From: Agrobacterium arsenijevicii
Lineage (GTDB): Bacteria > Pseudomonadota > Alphaproteobacteria > Rhizobiales > Rhizobiaceae
NCBI GenBank assembly: GCA_000949895.1
Contig: JWIT01000005.1
Coordinates: 186,001 to 250,000, forward strand
Reading direction: 5' to 3'
DNA length: 64,000 bases
Shown here: positions 1-10,348 of the stretch, piece after piece
Position numbering within the stretch: the first letter of the stretch is position 1
Layout: each line of letters starts with the position of its first letter
Notes under the pieces: generated by a model
Told to the model about the DNA's origin: nothing
Seen by the model: only the letters and a program-made list of their open reading frames with translations
Database searches by the model: none
Program-made: the position numbers and the translations under genes

Positions 1-962
<962 letters not shown>

Positions 963-1013
963 TTTGCTGTTCCCTTTTTGGCGTCAGGTGTCTCCTGACT
1001 TGACAAAAGAGTA

Positions 1014-1028
1014 GCAGGTTCTGTGCCA
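1014..1028 (-). promoter_or_regulatory. Sigma-54 (-24/-12) promoter of rutA
   Basis: Read on the minus strand the sequence is TGGCACAGAACCTGC, which fits TGGCAC-N5-TTGC with GG and GC exactly ten bases apart; one base of the -12 element differs (C for T). It ends 52 bases before the rutA start. Rut operons are known NtrC/sigma-54 targets in E. coli. No computed score was possible. Confidence 0.6.
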
Positions 1029-1043
1029 GACCAAATAAAATAA

Positions 1044-1062
1044 TTTTATCAAATGGATAAAA
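1044..1062. promoter_or_regulatory. Inverted repeat TTTTATC-N5-GATAAAA upstream of rutA
   Basis: A perfect 7-base inverted repeat (1044-1050 and 1056-1062) lies just upstream of the sigma-54 promoter. Its half-site GATAAA/TTTATC recurs in the larger palindrome at 1082-1116, which suggests two sites for one dimeric regulator. The regulator is not known. Confidence 0.35.
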
Positions 1063-1081
1063 TTTGGGGGCGCGACGAGCC

Positions 1082-1116
1082 TTGACCAAAAGATAAAAAA
1101 TTTATCATTTGGTCAA
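1082..1116. promoter_or_regulatory. 35-base palindrome with TTGACCA/TGGTCAA ends upstream of rutA
   Basis: Fifteen of sixteen base pairs are symmetric about base 1099. The outer half-sites TTGACCA and TGGTCAA equal those of the E. coli RutR operator (TTGACCANNTGGTCAA) but are 21 bases apart rather than 2; the inner half-sites are GATAAA/TTTATC. It sits about 55 bases upstream of the -24/-12 promoter, where activators or repressors of sigma-54 promoters bind. Operator function is inferred. Confidence 0.4.
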
Positions 1117-1218
1117 AATATTTGCCTGTTTATTCGGCATAAATGGAATGCGAGAGGTGTAAGAACGAGGCTGCCGCAAATGGGCCTGAAAGTGCTGCAA
1201 GGACCGCTTCACACTCTT

Positions 1219-1295
1219 CGTCATCCTCGGGCTTGACCCGAGGATCCATAACCCACTGTAACCAATGGATCCTCGGGTCAAGCCCGAGGATGACG
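1219..1295. repeat. Palindromic intergenic repeat, copy 1
   Basis: Two 31-base arms (1219-1249 and 1265-1295) form a perfect inverted repeat around a 15-base loop. Each arm holds CCTCGGGCTTGACCCGAGG, which is itself a near palindrome. Related copies lie at 12254-12339 and 13954-14029, always between genes. This is the kind of short palindromic element common in Agrobacterium and other rhizobial genomes. No coding capacity is evident. Confidence 0.85.
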
Positions 1296-1366
1296 TCACG
1301 TCCGGAGCACCGTCGACGGCGTGTTCCGAACAAGGGCGTTTCCCGCCATTAAGCTATGCCAAAAAC

Positions 1367-1978
1367 TCAACCCAGCCGCTGCTGCGCATAGGCATGAACG
1401 GCGCGGAAGGCAGCTTCCGCGCCGGCGATGACGCGCTCTTCCTCTTCAACCGTCAGCGAAATTTCATCGAGCGCAGCGGTGAAGGTGCGCCAGTGCAGGC
1501 CACGTCCTTCTGGAGCGCCGGCCAGATGGCGCGCGCCGAATTCTTCACCAAGACCGAGCTTCGCCGCATCTTTCAGGAGGAAAGCGGCGCCGAGATTGGA
1601 ACCTTCGACCACGTAAAGCCAGCCCATGGCCTCCGGCAGATCGAACGGCGTTTCGTCGGTAAAGCGCGGTGCTTCCGTTTCGGGAATAGCGTGACCGAGA
1701 TCGGCAAGGTCCTGCTCGATCATCGCCAGACGGCGGCGACCCTTGAGGTCGGGCAGCAGGCTATCGAGCGTTGCATTGGAGAAAAAGGCATCGAGGTCGC
1801 GATGGAAAAGATATTGCGTTTCCACGAATTTGCCGAAGTTCTCCCGGCTCTCGAACGGCTTGGCTGCCATGATGAAGGTATCGAGACCGCCATGCGCACC
1901 GCGCGTTGCAGCCCTCAGGCGCTTCACTCGGCTCTGCTCGATCTCTTCCACAGGCGCTGACGGCTCCACAACGGTCAT
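1367..1978 (-). CDS. Biliverdin-producing heme oxygenase
   Basis: 203-residue soluble protein of the heme oxygenase family, which cleaves heme to biliverdin, CO and iron. The proximal heme ligand is probably His29, in the N-terminal stretch LRAATRGAH; the distal-helix motif appears as VVEGSNLGAAFL. The frame stays open 20 codons further upstream, but AAAGGGAAG precedes the ATG at 1978 and fixes that start. The gene is transcribed divergently from the aldolase operon. Iron or heme acquisition is the expected role; bacteriophytochrome chromophore supply is an alternative. No Fur, RirA or Irr box could be recognised with confidence. Confidence 0.85.
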   Translation of the reverse strand: MTVVEPSAPVEEIEQSRVKRLRAATRGAHGGLDTFIMAAKPFESRENFGKFVETQYLFHRDLDAFFSNATLDSLLPDLKGRRRLAMIEQDLADLGHAIPETEAPRFTDETPFDLPEAMGWLYVVEGSNLGAAFLLKDAAKLGLGEEFGARHLAGAPEGRGLHWRTFTAALDEISLTVEEEERVIAGAEAAFRAVHAYAQQRLG

Positions 1979-2009
1979 GATACTTCCCTTTATCCCACAA
2001 ACAGATTGC

Positions 2010-2038
2010 CTGATAAAAATCTTTACTGAAACAGTCAA
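2010..2038 (-). promoter_or_regulatory. Probable sigma-70-type promoter of the heme oxygenase gene
   Basis: On the minus strand TTGACT (2033-2038) and TATCAG (2010-2015) are separated by 17 bases, 32 bases before the start codon. They match 5/6 and 4/6 of the -35 and -10 consensus. Alphaproteobacterial promoters are loose, so this is only a candidate. Confidence 0.4.
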
Positions 2039-2260
2039 ATTTTATTTTAGCATTTTTTGGTGTTCAGCGGAAAAATGGCATCTGCGAAAACCGCCGCAAA
2101 CATACCATGCCCCACCGGACGCAACACACCCCCTCAAGCAGCCTCCGGAACCAAACCGCCCACCATTCCAGCCTACCGAACAATCATCTTGCAATTACCG
2201 CTTTACAACTAACATGTCAGTATGCCATCAATCTGCAGCCATCTTGGAGGAGCATCTTAA

Positions 2261-3145
2261 TTGACCCAGAAATTCGGCCTTTCGGCAGCCCTGACGACCC
2301 CTTTCAAAACTGACGGAACCGTCGATATCGAAGCCATGATCGCGCATGCCCGCCGTTGCCTTGCAAATGGCTGCGACAGCGTGACGCTCTTCGGCACCAC
2401 CGGCGAGGGATGCTCCGTCGGTAGCCGCGAACGGCAGGTCATTCTCTCCCGCTTCATCGAGGCAGGCATTGCGCCTTCCCGTCTCGTGACCGGCGTTCTG
2501 GTGGATTCCATCGAGGATGCAGCCGACCAATCGGCTGAGGCTCTGCAAGCAGGCGCACGCAACATTCTTCTCGCCCCACCCTCCTATTTCAAGAATGTCA
2601 GCGATGACGGCCTGTTTGCCTGGTTCTCGGCGGTTTTCGAAAAGATCGGCAAGGGCGCGCGCGACGTTCTCGTCTACAACATCCCTTCCGTAACTATGGT
2701 GACACTGTCGGTCGAGCTGGTCGGACGGCTAAGGAAGGCGTTTCCGGGCATCGTCACCGGCGTGAAGGACTCCTCCGGCAATTGGGCACATACCGAGCGT
2801 CTGCTGAAAGAGCATGGCGATCTCGTCATCCTGATCGGCGATGAGCGCGATCTCGCCAAGGGCGTTCGCCTGGGCGGTCAGGGCGCGATCTCCGGTGTGG
2901 CCAATTTCCTGACGCAGGAAGTCCGTGCCATGGCTGTCGAAGGCAAGGACGACCCACGCATCGTCGATCTTGTTGTGGAACTTCTGAAATTCCCGGTTAC
3001 ACCAGCCGTCAAGGTGCTGGTATCACACACGACAGGGGAAAATATCTGGTCTGACGTGCGCGCGCCGCTCGTTGCCATTTCACCGGAGGACCGGCGGCAG
3101 ATCGAAGGCGCATTCGACGCGCTGTTTCGCAGGCAGGCCGCCTGA
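2261..3145 (+). CDS. Dihydrodipicolinate synthase / N-acetylneuraminate lyase family aldolase
   Basis: 294-residue class I aldolase of the DHDPS/NAL superfamily. The family signature GTTGEG lies in LFGTTGEGCSV, the catalytic tyrosine is Tyr139 (VYNIPS) and the Schiff-base lysine is Lys169 (GVKDSSGN). Family members make or cleave 2-keto acids with pyruvate as one partner; the substrate here is not determined by sequence. The start is TTG at 2261, supported by GGAGGAG eight bases upstream; no ATG fits. It opens a plus-strand run with a GntR regulator, a sugar importer and a sugar kinase, so a keto-deoxy sugar or sugar-acid substrate is more likely than lysine biosynthesis. Confidence 0.85.
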   Translation: MTQKFGLSAALTTPFKTDGTVDIEAMIAHARRCLANGCDSVTLFGTTGEGCSVGSRERQVILSRFIEAGIAPSRLVTGVLVDSIEDAADQSAEALQAGARNILLAPPSYFKNVSDDGLFAWFSAVFEKIGKGARDVLVYNIPSVTMVTLSVELVGRLRKAFPGIVTGVKDSSGNWAHTERLLKEHGDLVILIGDERDLAKGVRLGGQGAISGVANFLTQEVRAMAVEGKDDPRIVDLVVELLKFPVTPAVKVLVSHTTGENIWSDVRAPLVAISPEDRRQIEGAFDALFRRQAA

Positions 3146-3166
3146 ACAGACCTTGAAAGGTTGAGC

Positions 3167-3823
3167 ATGGACGATACCGGCGAACAGACATTGCGGGAAC
3201 GGGCGTATGAAAGCTTTACGCATCACCTTCTCTCGCGCGACGTTCGTCCGGGGCAGTTCATCTCGCAACGCCGCCTCGTGGAATTGACCGGTTTGCCGCT
3301 AGGGGCGATCCGGGAAGCAATTCCACGGCTGGAGGCGGAAGGTCTGATCAAGACCGTGCCGCAGCGCGGGTTGCAGGTTGCCCATATCGACATCAACCTC
3401 ATCCGCGAAGCGTTCCAGTTCCGTATCTTTCTCGAAAAGGAGGCCGTGGCACTCTTTACCCGTTCGGCCTCCGACGAGACCATCGCCAAGCTGTTGAAAC
3501 AGCACCGCGATATTGCCGAAGCGGCTGAAAAAGGCGGTGAATCGCCGGAACTGGATCAGCACGCGCAGCAGGTGGACTGGGGCATGCACGACGCCTTTAT
3601 CGATGCACTCGGCAATTCGATCATCTCGAATGCCTACCGCGTCAATTCCATCAAGATGCGCCTCATCAATCAGGAGCGCTTTCGCATCGCCGGTCACGTC
3701 AAATCGGTGATGAAGGAACATCTCGCCATTCTCGAAGCCATCGAGAAGCGATCCGTCGAAGACGCCGTGGAGCGGCTCACCGCCCATATCCGCAACGCAA
3801 GGGACAGGGCGCTGGCGGTGTAG
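3167..3823 (+). CDS. GntR-family (FCD-type) transcriptional regulator
   Basis: 218 residues with an N-terminal winged helix (about residues 10-70; the recognition part contains LTGLPLGAIREAIPRLEAEG) and a C-terminal helical FCD ligand domain holding the metal-type residues D-x3-H in DWGMHDAF and later histidines (HLAILEAIE, HIRNARDRA). The ATG at 3167 has GAAAGG six bases upstream and follows the aldolase gene by 21 bases, so the two are probably cotranscribed. FadR/FCD regulators usually bind sugar acids or other carboxylates. It is the natural candidate to control the aldolase, the transporter and the kinase. Confidence 0.85.
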   Translation: MDDTGEQTLRERAYESFTHHLLSRDVRPGQFISQRRLVELTGLPLGAIREAIPRLEAEGLIKTVPQRGLQVAHIDINLIREAFQFRIFLEKEAVALFTRSASDETIAKLLKQHRDIAEAAEKGGESPELDQHAQQVDWGMHDAFIDALGNSIISNAYRVNSIKMRLINQERFRIAGHVKSVMKEHLAILEAIEKRSVEDAVERLTAHIRNARDRALAV

Positions 3824-3926
3824 GGCAATTTCGGCAGGGACACAGAGGATCCTGCGCCGGAATTGCAAGAAAATAAGCAACAAGCCGGGGTGAGGAGAAT
3901 TTCCGGCTAACTGGAGGAGAACTGAC

Positions 3927-5258
3927 ATGAAGCATTCATTGCTCAACCCCACGCGTCGCGCCTTTCTGGCAGGCACGGCGGCGCTTGGCGGCAGCGCGGC
4001 GCTCGGCATTCGCCCGGCATCGGCGGCGGTGAACTGGAAGAAACACGCCGGCACCACCCTTGAAGTCAACCTCGTCAAAAGCCCGCGCAGCGAAACGCTG
4101 ATCAAATATCTCGGCGAATTCGAAGCGCTGACCGGCATCAAGGTCAATGCCGAAGCAACGCCTGAACAGCAGCAGCGCCAGAAGGTGGTGATCGAGCTTT
4201 CCTCCGGCAAGCCGAGCTTCGATGTGGTGCATCTGAGCTACCACGTTCAGAAGCGCCAGTTCGAAAAGGGCAAGTGGCTGGCCGATATCAGCGGCTTCCT
4301 GAAGGACCCGTCGCTGACCGATCCTTCGCTCGTCGAAAAGGACTTCGCCGAAGCCGGCATGCTGTTTGCCAAGGATAGCGACGGCGTGCTGCGCTCGCTG
4401 CCCTTCTCGGTGGATTACTGGATTGTCTACTGGAACAAGGAACTGTTTGCGGCAAAGGGCCTGAAATACCCTGAGACCTTCGAGGAACTGGTAGCGGCCG
4501 CGGAAAAGATCACCGATCCCGCAACCAACACCTATGGTTTCGTCGCGCGCGGCCTGAAGAACGCCAATACCCCGGTCTGGACCTCGCTGATGCTGGGTTA
4601 CGGTGCCAAGCCGATCAGTGCGGACGGAAAGATCGACACCGAATCCAAGGAAGCGGTGGAAGCGGCAGCTCTTTATCAGCGCCTGATGACCAAAGCCGCC
4701 CCTCCCGGCGTCTCGGGCTTCAACTGGGCGGAAGCACAGTCAGCCTTCCTGCAGGGCAAGATCGGCATGTGGTTCGATGGCGTCGGTTTTGCTCCGCCAA
4801 TCGAGAACCCGGAAAAATCCCGCGTGGTCGGCAAGGTCGGTTACGGCGTCATGCCGAAGGGCCCGGCAACACAGGCCGCCGGCACCTTCGGCGATGGTCT
4901 GGGCGTTGTCGAAGCCAGCAGCAAGAAGGAAGCGGCCTATCTCTTCTGCCAGTGGGCGATCTCGCACGACATGGGTGCGCGTCTGCTGCAGGCAGGTGCG
5001 GGCGTTCCATTCCGCCAGTCCATCCTCGAAGACCAGAAGGTGCGTGAAGGCGTGAAGATGCCAGCCGCCTGGCTGGATGCGGTGGTCGGTTCCGGCAAGG
5101 TCTCGCAGCTTGCCCTGCCCGTCATCATTCCGGTGACGGAATTCCGCGACATCTACGGCGTCGGCCTCACCAACATGATCGGCGGCGCCGACCCGGCGAC
5201 TGAGTTGAAAAAGGCGACGGAACAGTTCGCACCCGTTCTGGCGCGTAGCGAGGGATAA
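3927..5258 (+). CDS. Sugar ABC transporter substrate-binding protein (family 1, Tat-exported)
   Basis: 443-residue periplasmic binding protein of the MalE/UgpB type. The N-terminus carries a twin-arginine signal (NPTRRAFLAGTAALGG, residues 8-23) followed by an alanine-rich stretch and a probable cleavage after ASA near residue 34, so export as a folded protein is likely. Internal motifs such as FDVVHLSYH and WNKELFAAKGL are usual for CUT1 sugar-binding proteins. CTGGAGGAG precedes the ATG. Its stop TAA overlaps the next start (TAATG), so it is cotranslated with the permease. The ligand is unknown; neighbours argue for a sugar or sugar acid. Confidence 0.9.
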   Translation: MKHSLLNPTRRAFLAGTAALGGSAALGIRPASAAVNWKKHAGTTLEVNLVKSPRSETLIKYLGEFEALTGIKVNAEATPEQQQRQKVVIELSSGKPSFDVVHLSYHVQKRQFEKGKWLADISGFLKDPSLTDPSLVEKDFAEAGMLFAKDSDGVLRSLPFSVDYWIVYWNKELFAAKGLKYPETFEELVAAAEKITDPATNTYGFVARGLKNANTPVWTSLMLGYGAKPISADGKIDTESKEAVEAAALYQRLMTKAAPPGVSGFNWAEAQSAFLQGKIGMWFDGVGFAPPIENPEKSRVVGKVGYGVMPKGPATQAAGTFGDGLGVVEASSKKEAAYLFCQWAISHDMGARLLQAGAGVPFRQSILEDQKVREGVKMPAAWLDAVVGSGKVSQLALPVIIPVTEFRDIYGVGLTNMIGGADPATELKKATEQFAPVLARSEG

Positions 5259-6196
5259 TGGCCTCCGTGAGCATCGAAAACACCAAAACAGGCGTCAGTC
5301 GTAGAGAAGGGAGCAAGCCGGCAAGGCTTGCTCCCAACTACTGGCCCTTTGTCATACCGGCACTTGTCGTCATTTCGGCAGTGATCGTTTTTCCATGGGT
5401 CTTTACGCTATGGATGAGCGTGCATCGCTGGACACTCGGACAGGAGCAGAGCTTCATCGGTTTCGAGAATTATATAAGGCTCGCAAGCGATATCAGGTTC
5501 TGGGAATCCCTGTGGCACACGCTCATCTATACCGTGCTGTCGGTTGTCGCCCCGCTGTTCCTCGGAACATTGGCGGCGCTGGTTTTCGATGCGCAGTTTC
5601 CGCTGCGCGGTTTTCTGCGTGGCGTCTTCGTGATGCCGATGATGGCGACCCCGGTCGCCATCGCGCTCGTCTGGACGATGATGTTCCACCCTCAGCTCGG
5701 CGTTCTGAACTATCTTCTGTCCTTGATCGGCATCGGGCCGCTGGAATGGATCTACAACCAATCCACCGTCATTCCCTCGCTGGTGCTGGTGGAAACCTGG
5801 CAATGGACGCCTCTGGTCATGCTGATCGTGCTCGGCGGTCTCGCTGCCGTACCGCGTGAACCCTATGAGAGCGCCGAAATCGACGGTGCCAACGCCTGGC
5901 AGAAGTTCCGTTACCTGACCATGCCGATGATCGCGCCGTTCCTGATGATCGCCGTCATCATCCGCTCCATCGATGCCGTCAAAAGCTTCGACATCATCTA
6001 TGCGATGACGCAAGGCGGACCCGGCACGGCCTCGGAAACGATCAACATCTACCTCTATAATACGGCGTTTTCCTATTACGACATCGGTTACGGCTCAGCC
6101 ATGGCCGTCGTCTTCTTCATCATCATCGTGGCGCTGTCCTTCGTACTTTTGATGGTGCGCCAGCGCGCGCAATGGAACGAGATGGAGGACCGCTGA
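5258..6196 (+). CDS. Sugar ABC transporter permease (MalF/UgpA type)
   Basis: 312-residue inner-membrane permease with six predicted membrane segments. The cytoplasmic coupling loop EPYESAEIDGANAWQKF (EAA motif) is clear near residues 203-219. The start ATG shares its A with the stop codon of the binding-protein gene. It pairs with the following permease to form the channel of the importer. Confidence 0.92.
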   Translation: MASVSIENTKTGVSRREGSKPARLAPNYWPFVIPALVVISAVIVFPWVFTLWMSVHRWTLGQEQSFIGFENYIRLASDIRFWESLWHTLIYTVLSVVAPLFLGTLAALVFDAQFPLRGFLRGVFVMPMMATPVAIALVWTMMFHPQLGVLNYLLSLIGIGPLEWIYNQSTVIPSLVLVETWQWTPLVMLIVLGGLAAVPREPYESAEIDGANAWQKFRYLTMPMIAPFLMIAVIIRSIDAVKSFDIIYAMTQGGPGTASETINIYLYNTAFSYYDIGYGSAMAVVFFIIIVALSFVLLMVRQRAQWNEMEDR

Positions 6197-7032
6197 TGAC
6201 CCGCCAATTGCTCAAACGTAAAACCCTCGACCGCATCGGCCTCTTTTTCGTGGCGCTGGTGATGATTTCGCCGGTCATCCTGTTCTTCATGTGGATGATC
6301 TCGCTGTCGCTGAAATACGAAATCGACAACGGCGCCTATCCGCCGATCCTCATCCCCGAACGTTTCGCCTGGTCGAACTATGTGAAAGTGTTCGAGGAAA
6401 ATAATTTCTTCCTCTATTTCTGGAACTCGGTCCTCGTCACCGGTGCCGCCACCATTCTGGCGCTAGTGATCGGTGTGCCCGCCGGTTACGGCATCGCAAG
6501 GTTGAAGGCGGAAAAGTCGGCGGTTGTCATCATGATTGCACGCATGACACCCGGCCTCTCCTTCCTCATCCCGCTGTTCCTGCTGTTCCAATGGCTGAAC
6601 CTGCTCGGCACGCTCTGGCCGCAGATCATCATCCATCTGGTGGTGACGGTCCCTATCGTGGTCTGGATCATGATCGGCTATTTCGAGACCACGCCGAAGG
6701 AACTGGAAGAAGCGGCAAGCATCGATGGCGCATCCTCATGGCAGGTGTTCCGGCTGGTGGCGCTGCCGATTGCCAAGCCCGGCATCGTCGTCTCCTTCAT
6801 TCTGGCCGTTATCTTCTCGTGGAACAACTTCGTCTTCGGCATCGTGCTGGCCAGCCGTGAAACGCGCACCCTGCCGGTCGCGGTCTACAACATGCTCTCC
6901 TTCGAACAGGTGAGCTGGGGACCGCTTGCCGCAGCCGCGTTGATCGTGACGCTGCCGGTGCTGCTGCTCACCATGTTCGCACAGAAACAGATCGTGGCGG
7001 GCCTGACCGCCGGCGCCGTCAAGGGCGGCTGA
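6196..7032 (+). CDS. Sugar ABC transporter permease (MalG/UgpE type)
   Basis: 278-residue second permease with six predicted membrane segments and the EAA loop ELEEAASIDGASSWQVF. The frame is open eight codons upstream, but GGAGG at 6184-6188 and the ATGA overlap with the preceding stop place the start at 6196. The partner permease ends at the same base. Confidence 0.92.
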   Translation: MTRQLLKRKTLDRIGLFFVALVMISPVILFFMWMISLSLKYEIDNGAYPPILIPERFAWSNYVKVFEENNFFLYFWNSVLVTGAATILALVIGVPAGYGIARLKAEKSAVVIMIARMTPGLSFLIPLFLLFQWLNLLGTLWPQIIIHLVVTVPIVVWIMIGYFETTPKELEEAASIDGASSWQVFRLVALPIAKPGIVVSFILAVIFSWNNFVFGIVLASRETRTLPVAVYNMLSFEQVSWGPLAAAALIVTLPVLLLTMFAQKQIVAGLTAGAVKGG

Positions 7033-7064
7033 ACCAACCAATTAAAAATACGGGAACCAAAAAC

Positions 7065-8123
<1,059 letters not shown>

Positions 8124-8162
8124 GATGCATTTCCGGTAAAACAAAAATACAGGGTGGAGAGT

Positions 8163-9125
8163 ATGGAGAGCCAACACGAGAGCCGCAGGCATGTGCTGTG
8201 CGTGGGCGCTGCCGTGCTCGACACCCTGTTTCGCGTGCACGAGATGCCAAAGGGCGAAGGGAAGGTCCTGCCCTATGAGATGCTGCAGATCGCCGAGGGC
8301 ATGGCATCCAGTGCAGCCTATGCGGTGCATCGCATGGGCGGCCGCGCCAGCCTGTGGGGTGCTGTGGGCGACGATGAGACCGGCACCCGCATCCTGCGCG
8401 ATCTCGCCGAAAGCGGCATCGACACATCAGGCATGACGGTCGCTGCCGGTGCACGCTCCGCACTCTCGACAATCATCATCGATGATCGTGGCGAACGGCT
8501 GATCGTGCCTTTCTACGATCACAGGCTGCACGAGAAGAAGCGCTCCTGCACGCCGGCAGACCTCGCGCCTTTCGACGCCGTTCTGGTGGATGTGCGCTGG
8601 CCGGAACTGGCGCTCGATGTTCTTGATGTGGCGCGAGCACTCGGCAAACCCGCCATTCTGGATGGAGACGTCGCGCCCATCGAAACCCTTGAAAAGCTCG
8701 CGCCTGCCGCAACCCATATCGTTTTTTCAGAACCCGCCGCCGCTCGGCTGACTGGGCTTGAGGCCGTGGAAGCCATGCTGCCGGTGCTGCACGCTCGCTA
8801 CCCGCAAACCTTCATCGCCGTCACCGCCGGACCGGCAGGGTGCTGGTGGACAGAGGCCGGCGATCCGACTGTCCATTTTCAGGAAACGATGCAGGTCAAG
8901 GCGGTAGATACGCTGGCGGCAGGCGACATTTTCCACGGCACCTTCGCGCTTGCGATCGCCGAAGGCATGGAAAGCCGTGCAGCCGTCCAGCTCTCCTCCG
9001 TTGCCGCCGCACTCAAATGCACGGTCGTCGGCGGCCGCATCGGCGCACCCTTGAGAGCAGAGGCCGAAGAGGCCATGCGGCAATGGCTGGCACAGGAGCA
9101 GGAACCGGCTCAGCGCGCCTCCTGA
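8163..9125 (+). CDS. PfkB-family carbohydrate kinase, similar to sulfofructose kinase YihV
   Basis: 320-residue ribokinase-fold kinase. The catalytic motif DTLAAGD places the general base at Asp255; the AAGD variant also occurs in E. coli ribokinase. Several stretches recall E. coli YihV closely: LVDVRW, ILDGDVAP, FSEPAAARLTG, GDIFHG and ALKCTVVGGRIG. That resemblance is from memory and is not proof of substrate. The ATG at 8163 follows GGTGGAG; an in-frame GTG at 8154 is less well placed. It closes the transporter operon, so the imported sugar, or a product made from it, is probably phosphorylated here. Alternatives are 2-keto-3-deoxygluconate or another ketose kinase. Confidence 0.8.
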   Translation: MESQHESRRHVLCVGAAVLDTLFRVHEMPKGEGKVLPYEMLQIAEGMASSAAYAVHRMGGRASLWGAVGDDETGTRILRDLAESGIDTSGMTVAAGARSALSTIIIDDRGERLIVPFYDHRLHEKKRSCTPADLAPFDAVLVDVRWPELALDVLDVARALGKPAILDGDVAPIETLEKLAPAATHIVFSEPAAARLTGLEAVEAMLPVLHARYPQTFIAVTAGPAGCWWTEAGDPTVHFQETMQVKAVDTLAAGDIFHGTFALAIAEGMESRAAVQLSSVAAALKCTVVGGRIGAPLRAEAEEAMRQWLAQEQEPAQRAS

Positions 9126-9257
9126 CCGCATACGTTGTCCGCATAAAACTATTCCATTTTTGCGATGCCGTTTCGCTGCGAACTAGGCTAACGTCCGGAC
9201 AGGCAAAGCTTTTCGGAAGCTGCGCTCGCCCGACACGTCAGCCTTAATTCCGCAAAA

Positions 9258-10328
9258 GTGACCGACCCGATGCACGAGACGCCCCGCCCGAGACTGCGCG
9301 ATATCGGCTTGCCGCCCGGCCATTTTAAGACCGGCGCGCTCAACGCCATTACCGATGTCGAAGGTGTGCTTGTTGGCCACTCCACGGTGATCGAAGGCGA
9401 TACGATCCGCACCGGCGCGACCGCAATCCTTCCGCACGGCGGCAATCTCTTTCAGGACAAGGTGCCCGCGGGTTTTGCGGTCTATAACGGCTTCGGCAAA
9501 TTCGCCGGCTCGACCCAGATCGAGGAACTGGGCGAGATAGAAACGCCCATCATTCTCACCAATACGCTCGCGACCGGCAGGGCGATTGAGGCAATCAACC
9601 GCCATACACTGTCGCAGCCGGGCAATGAGAAAGTCGTCTCGATCAACGCTGTCGTCGGAGAGACCAACGACTCTCGTCTCAATGATATCCGCGCCGGACG
9701 CCCGACCGTCGAGGAAATCTCGGCCGCGCTGAAAAACGCTGCCACAGGCCCGGTGGCCGAAGGCGGCATTGGCGCCGGAAGCGGCACCGTGGCCTTCGGC
9801 ATGAAGGGTGGTATCGGAACCGCATCCCGCATCGTCACGATTGCCGGGGAAACCTATACGCTCGGCGTTCTCGTGCAGTCCAATTATGGCGGCCATCTCC
9901 TTGTCTGCGGCAAGCCCTATTTGAGCCCCGAGCACAAGGACAAAGACGGTTCCATCGTCATCATTGTCGCAACCGATGCGCCGCTATCGTCGCGCAATCT
10001 GAAGCGCTTGGCCGCTAGAAGCTTCGGCGGCCTTGCACGCACAGGCGCGGCACTGAGCAACGGTTCCGGCGACTATGCGCTGGCATTTTCGACCAATGAG
10101 CGGCTTCGCAAAACACCCGCACGCCGCAAGGCCGTGGCGGATTTCCCCGAGCTTTCCAACGATGCGATCTCGCCACTGTTCGAAGCTGCGATAGAGGCGA
10201 CCGAAGAGGCGATCCTCAATTCGCTCTGCGCGGCAACAACGACATCAGGCTTCAACGCTGGAACCGGCAAGGTCTCCACGGTCGAGGCCATTTCCATCGA
10301 TACGCTTAAAACCCTTCTTTCAGCCTGA
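9258..10328 (+). CDS. DmpA/P1-family (S58) aminopeptidase, self-cleaving
   Basis: 356-residue N-terminal-nucleophile hydrolase of the DmpA family (L-aminopeptidase / D-Ala-esterase-amidase, also beta-peptidyl aminopeptidases). The autocleavage site is the Gly-Ser pair in DGSIVIIVATDAPL; Ser232, counted from the GTG start, would become the N-terminal nucleophile of the small subunit. The region GTVAFGMKGGIGTASR and LGVLVQSNYGG are family hallmarks. The start is uncertain between GTG 9258 and ATG 9270, neither with a strong ribosome site. It lies 132 bases after the kinase and 20 bases before the D-amino-acid transaminase, which suggests joint use of D-amino-acid-containing peptides. Confidence 0.85.
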   Translation: MTDPMHETPRPRLRDIGLPPGHFKTGALNAITDVEGVLVGHSTVIEGDTIRTGATAILPHGGNLFQDKVPAGFAVYNGFGKFAGSTQIEELGEIETPIILTNTLATGRAIEAINRHTLSQPGNEKVVSINAVVGETNDSRLNDIRAGRPTVEEISAALKNAATGPVAEGGIGAGSGTVAFGMKGGIGTASRIVTIAGETYTLGVLVQSNYGGHLLVCGKPYLSPEHKDKDGSIVIIVATDAPLSSRNLKRLAARSFGGLARTGAALSNGSGDYALAFSTNERLRKTPARRKAVADFPELSNDAISPLFEAAIEATEEAILNSLCAATTTSGFNAGTGKVSTVEAISIDTLKTLLSA

Positions 10329-10348
10329 CTTTTCCAGACGGAGTTTTC

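Noticed and set aside
8919-8930. DTLAAGD in the PfkB kinase as a damaged active site
   Set aside because: E. coli ribokinase has the same AAGD form and is active; the catalytic Asp255 is intact.
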